Assembly (NCBI RefSeq): GCF_032118995.1 | Contig: NC_092650.1 | Span: forward strand, 682,001 to 746,000 | From: Asterias amurensis | Lineage: Eukaryota; Echinodermata; Asteroidea; Forcipulatida; Asteriidae | Direction of reading: 5' to 3' | Length of the DNA stretch: 64,000 bases | In this document: piece after piece, positions 35,203 to 45,766 of the stretch | How the letters are laid out: each line of letters opens with the position of its first letter | How positions within the stretch are numbered: the stretch's first letter is position 1 | The notes under the pieces: generated by a model | The model's input: only the letters and a program-made list of their open reading frames with translations | What the model was told of the DNA's origin: nothing | Database searches by the model: none | Made by a program: the position numbers and the translations under genes

Positions 35203-38200
35203 CTATGATTTCTGAACTCTAGTTCTTTCAAACTGAACGGCAAAGTCCACATTTGCTTCAGCAATCTTCTTCATCTCCTCATCCAGACCCTTAGACGTCT
35301 TCAGATCCTGATGATTGAAAAAAGAAAAACATGCAATTTAAAAAGAGGATAACATGTACCTACGGAAGCCCAATCAAAACAAGCACAAAATCCATGCAAA
35401 AATGTTTCACCAATAGACCCAATTCACCCAACGTCATCATCAGAATTATCTTAGATGCGCCATACAGGTGGACAATGTCATTGTGCGTTATTCAGTGAAG
35501 TGCGCATTTTAGGCGACGCATAAACCTATTGCCCACCAACATGGTGAACGGGCACAGTCGCCGCGTGTGACGTGGGCACAAAGGGTCAATAATTGGCCTT
35601 TTATCAACATGCTGCCACGCCCAAGATTCAAGGTCTAGTTCCAGCTGACACACCCAGATTTTACGAGGTTGGTCTCGCGGTCTCTTCCTCAGCTTGCGAT
35701 CGACATGGGCAGGTGCATCCATCAAGAGCCATATTATACATTTTTATTTCCAGCTTAGTAGTTCTTGTAACAAACACAGTAAAATTGGTGAAGTGGACAC
35801 TAAAATAACTTTTGAACTGAGAAGTCTCCTGAATTCCGAAAAATCTACTCAGCGGTATTAGCATACAAAGTAAGACAAGGTTTTTAAAGAACATCATACA
35901 CTCAGCAAATACACATCAGAGCTTCCAACATTTGCATCTTGCAATCAAGGAGATGTTGTACACCAATCAGGGGGATGTTTAGAACTACATCCAACAAATG
36001 GGGACAAAGTTTCCATAATCAGGGAGACTTTTAAATTAGGGAGAGTAAGCAGCTCTGGCACATGGTGTTACCGAAAAACCAATTACAGGGTGCCCTCGAG
36101 TAGCTTCTCTGGGTTGACCCCACGGTGCTCACTCTGACGAGCCCCTGACAAGAGCTAATTGAACGATCACTCACCCTCTCATGGTGATGTCATGCACCTC
36201 AGGCCAGCCCCAAGTGACCCACTCCACAAGCAGGGCACTTGGGGCTGACCCGGGTGAGCCCCTTGAATGACGTCAAAGCTATTCGAACATACCGGGGGCA
36301 GACTGGGGTCGACACAGGGAAGCTATTTGAACGTACCGGGGCAGATCAGGTTAGACCCGGGGAAGCTAATCGAAGGCACCCATACAAATCAAACATTTGT
36401 ACACACACCTTGACATAAAGCTCAGCCATTTTATAGAGTCTCTCAATACAAGCTTTGTAGCATTCACTCCCTTTCTTGATCCCTCTCCTGACAACTGTCT
36501 CTTTCACAATTGCCCTCAGTTTCTGTAAAAAAAAAATATACCATGACAAAAATCAAACAGTGGCTCTTGCAAACTGCTAAGAACCCTCCTTGGACGGATT
36601 ACACAGATGCGCTGTGATCAAGCAAAATGAGTGGTTTGTCGACCCATGTCATTTTTAATTTTTTGATACATTTGAAACAGCATACACTATGTTAATACAT
36701 AGTTTTACCTTCTTTGGTCCAAAAGCTGTTTTAAAGTTGATTTATCAAGAGATACGAGAGAACGATACTAATAAAAAGGAGTTTGAAGTTGAGTTGTTCA
36801 TTGAGCATACATCGGCATGTTTTGTTTTCATTGTTATTTTAACCCCTTTTTGATGTTGCAAATTTACACATATTTCTTGTATTTGTAAAAAACAGGAAAC
36901 TGCCTTACATACAAAACTTTTGTACAGTATTACTAGCTTTCTATGGCACTAAATAATAAAAAATCATAATCCTGCTTGAAAACTGTAAGCCCACTTACCA
37001 TCCTTGTCCTCTCTGAGCGTGAAACCTTTCTGACGTTACCGCTTGAAGACGATGTTAAGGTCTCCTGGATCTTCTTCTCTGTTAAGGGCTGGTCTTCTGA
37101 CGTCTCCTGCGCAGTAAGCTTCTTCCGCGGCGACACCCTCGTTGGCAACATCTCTGTAGGCTTCTTACGGGGTGACGTTCTTGTTGGCATAATTCTACTC
37201 AAATTAAAAGCGATACAAAGACATCTTTAAAAAACAAGATCCAATTTCCAGAGCACCCAATGTTTGAATTTGTAACACTCTGACGTTCATCGTAGTACAA
37301 AAATGTAACAATCATAGACGACAAATTTTAGGTACACGAAGAAAAATTTACTTCAGTGAAACTTTTCCCTAAGAGCTTCAGGTTTATGTTGCAGTAATAT
37401 ATTCCTTTCGTAAAATATTGCTCGAGTATAGCTTGTATTGCCATGACAAATTGCTACTGCTTGTTATCCGAGTGGGAATGTATAAATAAATGAATGAATA
37501 ACAGAAAGCTGAATCATATGCACCTTCTCTTAGCTGCTAGGACAGACGTCATGTCTGGTCTCTGCCTCTTCACACCTCGGCCATGTAGACGTCCTGGGCT
37601 TATCTTACTCCCCTTATCTAGCACCAGTCTACGCTGCTTCTCAGCTGACCTCTGACCCTTCTCAGCCGATCTCTGACCTCTTGAATTAAGCCTCGGATGA
37701 ACCTTCCCCTTTTTGGTAGCAGAAGAGGGATCTGGAGGGATGGTGAGCGTTGCTGGAGATGCTGCCTGCTCGGAGGAACACGTTGATGCCGTCTCAAAGC
37801 GGATGTAGCGCTGCTGCATCTTGGAGAAATGACGATCGACCTGCATAGACTTGCGAGAGTCTAAACAATACCTGAGGAACAAAACGAAAACAAACAATTC
37901 TGATGTTTGAATTGAACTCTAATGGAAATGTGATAATCTTACCCTACTCAGCTTGCTTTGTGTCTAAGGCTGTTTTAATTCTCATCACAAGAAGGGGATA
38001 ATGCAGTCCTTTCAAAAGAAAACAAACTCTTAAATTCTTCATTTTCTTTTTGAAAACAAAACAAACAAAATAGTCATGACATATCCACAAAATGTCCCAA
38101 AATCTTGAACTTTTCTGGCAAATGGCAGAGTGCAACCATCTGATGTTAGTTCAGATGTTAATTTCATTTTGAACATCTACGTACATTTTTATAGAATAAA

Positions 38201-38499
38201 ATAAAAAAACACTCACAAAACCAAAGATATACTTTGGCAACCCCTGTAAACAGTTTGCCTTTCTTTGGCAGACTTTACACTTACAGGATTCCTGGTGAAC
38301 TGATGAACTTCTGAGCCTCCTCGAATGTGGCCTTCTTGAGTTGATCCCAGTCCATGTCCGATGAGCAAACATGTCTCGACGCCGCTGACCCACTGGGTCT
38401 TTTTGCTGCTCCTACACCCACTGGGCACAGGTCCTCTGTATTGGGAAGTCCACTGGCTAGGAAGTGCTTCAGGAACTCTTCAGCGCTGAGCTTAATCGC

Positions 38500-38531
<32 letters not shown>

Positions 38532-41500
38532 TAATAAGCTTGCACCAGGTCCCCGTACCAACACACGATACTGGGATAGAGCCTTCTCAGTATGTGCCCC
38601 GTCATTATGGAACAGTCTCCCCTCCTACATCCAGAATGCTCAGACAATTGACAGTTTCAAAACACAACTAAAAACCCATCGTTTCAATGGTTTCCATCAG
38701 TGCCAATGAGATTACAATAATTTTGTTCTCATAGTCTAATGATTTTGGTTTCTTCTAAATAGCCTGTTATATCGTATATTTCGTGAACCTTTTGTATTAT
38801 TATTATTGTATATTTTTAGCTTTAATTTTCCCGTTTGCTTACTTAATCATTTTTTTCCTTTTTGTGAAGCGCTTAGAAACTTATTTTTAGTATAAAGCGC
38901 TATATAAATGTAATCATTATTATTATTAATAATAACCAGTTGTTATATAGCGATTTTCACACCCGAAGGGCGTCTAAAAGCGGTTTTAACATTAGTACCC
39001 CTGGTCACTGGGCCATTTAATTCATATCTTAAACCATCTCAGCTCCCCGGGGAGTATACAGCCGGTGCTACCAAATATGTACACACTAAGCAAAATTAAT
39101 CACAAGACCATCTCTGCTCTCACAGGTATCCATTTACCCCTGGGTAGAGAGAGGCAGTTATAGTTAAATATCTTGCTTCAGGACACATGTGTCACGACCG
39201 GGATTCAAACCCACACTCTGCTGAACAGAAACATCAGAGCTTGAGTTTGGTGCTCTTATCCGCACGGCCACAACACCCTATTTAGGTAGTGAAAACTCAC
39301 TATTGTCAGCCGGAGCTGGTACAGACAACCCAGCCAGCATCATCTCTCCAGACTTGAAGCGTTTAATCTTCTTCTCAATTGCTTCATGGTTCTGGAGAGC
39401 GAGGCGTTCCATCCAACTAGACGGGGGAACATCAAGCTCTGTAAAATACAACGGAGGGGATCAAAACAGATCAGAACATTTTCATTTCAAGAGTTGTAGG
39501 ATTTGAAACTTTGCATTGTGAAATTACAATTATAGTAAGGTTTGCGGTAACACCATGTAATGATAACCTCTAAACTCCTTGGTTGAAACCTACAGTTCTT
39601 TTCAGAACCACCCAATTTCATTTAGCGATTATCATTTATGGTGTTACCGCAAACCTTACTATTTCAAGAGTTATCAAATCGCAACATTTATAGGGCACCA
39701 TTCCAACTATCATTCACAACGTAATCTCTTGCAAGAGCAAGGCAACTTTTGTTTGGACTGGTAAGGGACACTCTTTCAGAGAATTATACATTTCTACTTG
39801 AGCATTCTAAGGGACACCAAGACAATGTGTCCAAACACGAAATACATCACAGATCTCTGTCAGCTGCTGAAAAAACCTTCTCTCTTGTCGCCACTAAACT
39901 TTGGAACAGTGGCTCTCCATCTCTGTGCTCTTCTGATTCACAGGTCACATCAGAGATCACACCCTGTTCCAACAATGATTTTGGGGTTCTTTATGATATC
40001 AATTTGCAATTTTGATTTATCGTTACAATGTTTCATTTTCTGTGTATCATCACAAACTGCTGTTATCTTGGAAAAAATGGCGGTATAAAAAACAATTTTA
40101 TTTGTATGTATGTATGACTCTTGATATAGGCATTCACCTGAAAATAGATTTTTATTTCTCAAGTAGTCCGAGTCAACATCATCCTGATCTTTTATTGCAG
40201 CAAACTCTTCCCTGGTTGCCATGTAGGTAGAGTAAACAGTTCCCATCAACAACCGCAGTTCGGCAAATGTGGTGACTGGTTCCCTGCCCTCAGACTTCCT
40301 GTCCTCTGTTAGGGTAAAAATAATGTGAAATTTTATAATATTAGATTTAAAGGCAATGATTTGTTGCTTTTCAGGGATCTTCCTGTAGAATCAGGGAGAG
40401 TTTTGCAGCTCTGCAACACAATTCACTTTGGGTAATACTGACAACTCAACTTAAGGTGAATCTTAGTGCTTTGTGAAATCAAACCACTGCTCACCTATAA
40501 ACTTCTTTAATGCTTCAGCTTGTATGAGTTCTACTTCCTCCAGTAAAAATTGTAGTTGAGCTCCGTCTAAACTTGGAATTGTACTAAGTGTTGTTCTGGC
40601 ATTTTCACAGTCTAGAAAAATACAACAAATACAATTTAATATCAACAGTTTGAGTAATTATAATAAAAGTAAACCATTCTTATATAGCACATGCATATTA
40701 CCGTGAGGTTCGTATGCGCTGTCGGTATTTTCCTACAAGGTATGTGTGGAGCTACATGTTGAAGTATGAAAACTATTCCTTTACATTGTGCTGTGGCGTA
40801 ATATGCTGCCAATCAAACCAGGAACACCGGGGCGAACCCCTTCTCTTAACGATCAGTGCACAGGCTTTTTATTCTGCATTCACAACACTCGGGTTGCTAT
40901 ACGTCCCATCCGAAGGAAGGACGAAGTAATAATGGTTAAGTGTCCCATCATTCTATTACACATTTAAATTGACTGGTAATCAAGAACACATACCATCAAA
41001 TGGCAGCAGATCCTGGTACTCTGCTAGCTTAGCATGTACAGCTCCACTCAGGTCATGCGGTGAGTTCATTACTTGAGCAGTAACTACATCATTATCAAGG
41101 TTGCCCCCGAGGTTGCCCCCGCCCACGAGGAGGTAAAAGAATTCCTGAGTTTCCTGCATGTTCAGGTCTGGTACTAAAATGAAATAAGACCGAGAATGGA
41201 AGTAAGAATGTTAGAGAAACATTTGCTCAAACCAAATAAATCTCATCAAAGGCTGATGGGGTGCGACTTGGCGGTCGTGACCAAGGACTGTTTGGGTTAA
41301 ATTGGTTAATCACTGGCCAATGACCGAAACGGTTGTTGGTTCCGACCGGCAAAACGCACCTCTGGCATGGGATGATGAGCTTGTACAAGTTGTAGTGATG
41401 TAGTGATGCATGATGGGACTGATTGCACTGCTGGTTGGAGCCCAATTTCATGGCTCTACTACTGTAAGCAAAGAATCAGCGCTTACAGAAGCAGGACATT

Positions 41501-44500
41501 CCACGCTTATGTCAAGCGTATTTCACGGGTTAGCAGGGAGTTTGTGCTTGTGAGTGTGTGTTATACTCAACATTACTAGACATTTTTCGCCGTCGTCAAA
41601 GGCCAGTTAGAAGTTTTCTTGATTGTCGTATCTGCGCAACTACAGTTCCATCTAAACTTGGGGTCACATGGCATTTATTAAAATCAGTAAGTAACAAATT
41701 TAAAAAAACACGTAAAATTCAAAAACACGTCAAATAAAGAAATATCTTCTTGAAAATCACCTGATAAGTCACCCGAATTATTTTTGACGTGTTCTTTCCA
41801 CTCTTTGGTGCTGAGCAGCTTGGCATGTTGAGTTGAGGCTCTTGGGGTCAACGTCCTACAGGGTAGTCTCATAATAACAGCCGTGTCGTTGGATCGACCT
41901 ATCGACGACAACCACTCAAGATAATGTTGAGATCTAGGAAGTCTGCTTCCTGGTAAAAGACGGCTGCATTCAAGATTAAGGAAATACAATCAGGCCTGAT
42001 ATGGGCTCTGGCTTGGGTTTTGGCTTGGGGCTCCGTCATCCATTTTGGAGCAGTGTACATTGGCTCGATGTTCCCAACAACACATGGAGCCCGGAGAGAT
42101 GGAGCCTGAGCCTAGGTTGGAAAAAACCTGTAGTAGACTAATGACCTCACTTAATTATGAGAGACCAGATAAATCTTTAACTTTACTGAACTATAATAAG
42201 TGTATCGGGTGGGTGGTGTAAAAAAGATTGTTTCTGTCCTACTACCTATCAGCGTAGGACAACAAACTCAAACTTGTATTTTTTGTACCCTATTATAATG
42301 AATTTTGACATCATGACCTCCATAGAGAACTTTTAAAGGATACAGTGACAGAGTGATTGGCGAAAGGTACATGCAGGGAACATCAGCTATCTGGACTGAA
42401 CATACAACCTGTAGCTGTTTGGAGAATGCCACAATCTGTGGATGAATAAAAGGTATGAGAAATGGATCCAAACTTTCACATTAAAGTAAACATTCTTTGT
42501 CCAGCAACATAAAAACATGAACTTGTGTTCTTTTGATGAACAAGGTCTGGGAGGGCACATCTTTTTTTTATGACAGTTTTTTTAACTTTTGCCTTCCCTT
42601 GACAGCCTCTGCTTGCTTTAAAGAATTATTGTCTCGTTCGAAAAAATTAAAATAAATAAAATAAATAAAGTTGCCTTTCCTGTGCAGATTTTGTTTTTTC
42701 CCAGTTTGTGTCATCAAAGAAACTCCTGAGTTTCTCATAAAAGTTTTGCACATTGTGTTCTCCAAAGTTAACATACTTTCCCCTTAAAATTTGAATAATA
42801 TATTTAGTACAAAGTACAAAGTTTGAGAATCGTTTTTTGATCAGTTACCTTCTTTGTCTGATGGGGTTTTGTTGACTTGGGTTTTGGCGATTTAGAACCC
42901 GCACTCTCCTCCACATACTCAACATTAACCTTTGACCTCTCGCTGAGGAGAGGACTCAAAGAAAATCCAGGAAGACAGACCGACTTCTGCCCCTAAATAG
43001 AAAATGAAAACAAAGATCTCACTGAGTAAGAACATGAGAATCAGTCGTCCATATTCGCTGTTAAATTCTTAACCGAGTGAGGCTTGTTCATAAGAAATTG
43101 TGAGCTAATATCAATATTTGCTGAAAGTTTCTCACAATGTTTTACAACAGCTTTCAATTGCTCATACCAAGTAATTTTTTATGCCAACAACTATTTTGAG
43201 AAATTACCAATAGTGTCCAGTGCCTTTAAGATGTTCAATTTATAAAGTCCAATTTAAGACTTTTTCTAACTTTGAAGGATCCGCAGAAACCCTAGATAAT
43301 TACCTTTCCATCAGCTACCAAAACCTCTCCCCTCCATGCCATGTCACCCATCACCACCTCATCTACTGAATCCAGCCCAACCACTCTCCCATGAAGATGG
43401 TTCACCCATGTATTCAGGGTACTGTCTTGGGGTCTGTCCACCGTTGCGTCATCAAGCACCACCGTCAGAACACCATCATGCCATGAGCAGAGGCGTTGTA
43501 AGGCTCCATAGAGTGTGATATGATCATTGATTGATACATCGGTGTTAGGTGACGCTAGCCAGAGGATGTCGAGGTAGTGTCCGGTACTAGGAAGCTTGTT
43601 AGCGAGGGCATGGATGAACTCAGCCATTGCTGCGGCCAACTCACTATGAAGGATAATAAACAAATCATGGTTTATTTATTTCATCAGTATTGATTAAAAA
43701 GACATTTGCATTAAAAAAGACTGACTTATACTCTCTAATGTACAAAAGGTAGTTAATCCGATAAAAAGCAGACAACATTAAAATGCACATTTGGAACAAA
43801 CCCCCAAAGGGCAAATGGCCCAGAATTACACAAAAAGACAAACTTATCACAGTTCTGTCCCTAACCAGATCAGGAAAACATTGCACAATGAAAACAGTTT
43901 AAAAACAAAAATGGAAGGGCACTAACGCATTTTCTTCTTGATAAAGGGAATGAAGGGAACCTCTAAGGAAGGAGTAAATTTTCAGCAGTATCCAGGCAGT
44001 GAACAGGAGCAAACCTGAAGTATCAGGCATGACTGATCGATCCATGCAAACTGCTCCTGCCAACTTTGTTTATTATTTAAAAAACTAAATCATGAATAAT
44101 AATATTTACTTGGCGTTAACTTCTTGGTTTTCAAAGACTTCATCATCTCCAATAGAAGTGTCTCCACAGCTAGTCGAACTCCTGCTACCCTTCTTATTGG
44201 TTGATCCCCTATCCAGTTGATTCAGCAACAGCCAATCAACATCCACGCTTTGATCTCTGTGTTTCAGACATGATGATTGGTCGACAACAGCAACATAATA
44301 CTTCCTCTGTGGGATGAAGCTATGCTCTGCTGTATTTTGAGAGAAGAAAATTGCATTAATCATCATTCGAGAAGTTTATCAAAAAATGTTCCATAAAACG
44401 AAATTTGAATAAAACAAGAGTCTTATTAATCACACGGAGCTACAAACATTCAAACAAACTACTTAAGACACTTGAACAAACAGAAACATTTTTAAGACAA

Positions 44501-45668
44501 GTTCTTGAAATCTTTTTGAATAATGACACAGATTCATGTAGCACATTTGAAGGACTAAGGACTACAAGGTGCTGCAGAGCATTCAGCAGTCAGTGCCGTA
44601 ACCAGAGGGACCTCTTAGCATTCTTAATGACAAGTGAAACTAGGTTATTCTTTATGCATACAATGCACAGGGCCTAAGCAGGAAGCAATAATGATGAAGT
44701 GTCTTGCTCAAGGACACAACTCACAAGTGTCCAGTCTGGAACTCCAATCCACACTCTGCCGATCAGAAACACCAGAGCTTGGGACCTGTGCCCTTTTGTT
44801 ACTGAACAAAAATACGAACCTAATAAAACTAATTTTACAATGTCATTTTTATGAATGACTCCAAAATAAAGGCATTCTTTTATTAAACATTTTAAGTAGT
44901 AACTTCTAAGTAACTTCTAGTAATATTACCTTTGTTACTTTGTGAGGTGATATTTGCAGCAATCTTTTGCTGAAAGGTTTTCAAATCTTTTTTGTCGGTG
45001 TCTGAAGGGAAAAAATTACACAACAAACTTTTATTAAAATAATTAATGATAATGGTACTTCTAGAAACTATAAGGCTCCCATGCTCACAGGGGAGCCTTA
45101 TAGTTTCTAGAAGTATGATAATGGAGGTATATCAGTTCGAAATACAATATTTATTTAATTTGATTTTGATGAAACTGACCCATAATTTTGGATCCTGATT
45201 TATTGAGGAACTGATGATGTAGATTGTAGTAAATGTAGGCCTTTTCCTTTTTCCATCGATCAACAAATTACAATGACACTGTATTCCACAAGCAAAAAAC
45301 AACCTCCTTACCTCTCGGTCGGGAAAGCACATATTTTATCATAAATTGATTGTTTACACTTACATTACAAAATACTGAAAAAGTTACTAAAAACAATAAA
45401 GTCACTAAAAAAATAAATAGTAGGCCTAACTAATACATTTTTACAACACTCATTCATTCTTCATTCAGTAATCAGTGTTTTATTATTTTTTATAGTTTCG
45501 ATTTCTACATATATTGGCAGTTTGATTTTACTCTAAATCTCTGATAACAAAAAAGAGCATCTATTACATACCATGATTCTTTCCAAGAGAAATTAAGAGA
45601 AGAAATCTCTCAGAATGTGAACAAACATCTCCAAATTTCGAATAGAAGCGGGCCTTTTCAGCAGTCAT
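35203..45668 (-). CDS. MTBP: MTBP, Treslin-binding replication-origin firing factor
   Basis: Sixteen coding exons, all with GT-AG sites and matching phases: 45572-45668, 44930-45001, 44110-44329, 43304-43643, 42849-42992, 42318-42435, 41761-41949, 40994-41173, 40495-40611, 40138-40305, 39301-39438, 38285-38498, 37524-37871, 36999-37194, 36409-36522, 35203-35307. They sum to 2760 bases and 919 aa (human 904). Matches to human MTBP span the length: SERFLLLISLG near the N-terminus, NKLPSTGHYLDILWLAS, AWRGE, STKEWKEHVK, SVPDLN, YCLDSRK and the C-terminal DLKTSKGLDEEMKKIAEAN (human DLKTSRGLFEEMKK). MTBP acts with Treslin/TICRR and TopBP1 in origin activation; its conserved C-terminal region binds DNA. 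Before that region lie two SPRKK motifs. The start codon is 98 bp from the RPL14 start on the other strand. Very sure of identity; single junctions could be off. Confidence 0.95.
38510..38935 (+). mobile_element. LINE 3' end fragment (CR1/L2-like tail)
   Basis: After an (AAT)n run, one frame encodes the typical C-terminal end of a non-LTR reverse transcriptase ORF: RYWDRAFSVCAPSLWNSLP, then SYIQNAQTIDSFKTQLKTH. A 3' UTR follows with AGCGCTATATAAATGTAATC and a 3' ATT-repeat tail. The copy is 5'-truncated and sits in an MTBP intron on the opposite strand. Confidence 0.7.
38936..39282 (-). mobile_element. SINE family A, near full length, reverse
   Basis: The minus strand begins with a tRNA-like head (CACGACCGGGATTCAAACC is the complement of the B box) and continues through the body shared with 50206-50480 (ACCCCTGGGTAGAGAG and GCTCCCCGGGGAGTATACAG in reverse). 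It abuts the LINE tail at 38935. Confidence 0.65.
39532..39662. mobile_element. Fold-back MITE, TAGTAAGGTTTGCGGTAACA family
   Basis: ATAGTAAGGTTTGCGGTAAC at 39532 is inverted as GTTACCGCAAACCTTACTAT ending at 39662. Inner arms ACACCATGTAATGATAA and TTATCATTTATGGTGT also match. It lies in an MTBP intron; fragments with TTGCGGTAACACC occur near 24971 and 36062. Confidence 0.8.
44674..44790 (-). mobile_element. SINE family A fragment, reverse
   Basis: GTGTCTTGCTCAAGGACACA and CCAATCCACACTCTGCCGAT match the reverse complement of the family head and body. It sits in the MTBP intron between the exons at 44110-44329 and 44930-45001. Confidence 0.5.
45046..45124. repeat. Perfect hairpin flanked by 10-bp direct repeats
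   Basis: Arms ACTTCTAGAAACTATAAGGC (45057 on) and GCCTTATAGTTTCTAGAAGT (ending 45114) are perfect reverse complements, extending to about 24 bp with a loop near ATGCTCACAG. ATGATAATGG occurs immediately outside on both sides (45046-45055 and 45115-45124). It lies in MTBP intron 1. Confidence 0.8.
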
Positions 45669-45766
45669 TCTTGAGCGCGCCACTTAAGTTGTATACCGCC
45701 CTCTTTTGATATATAAATGTCAATCCTGTGACGTCACTTCGGTCTCTTTTCACGCCGACCCCGAAA
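45669..45766. promoter_or_regulatory. MTBP / RPL14 bidirectional promoter
   Basis: Only 98 bp separate the MTBP ATG (45668, minus) from the RPL14 ATG (45767, plus). A perfect palindromic CRE, TGACGTCA, lies at 45729-45736. A pyrimidine tract CTCTTTTC at 45743-45750 fits a 5' TOP start for the ribosomal protein mRNA. No TATA box is seen between the two starts. The two 5' leaders and the shared core must fit within these bases. Confidence 0.75.

Noticed and set aside
36976-37230. 84-codon plus-strand ORF
   Set aside because: Antisense shadow of the MTBP exon at 36999-37194.
39749-40088. Plus-strand ORFs with KTFSLVATKLWNSGSP
   Set aside because: The phrase resembles a LINE reverse-transcriptase tail, but the rest is unrecognisable; at most a decayed LINE scrap in an MTBP intron.
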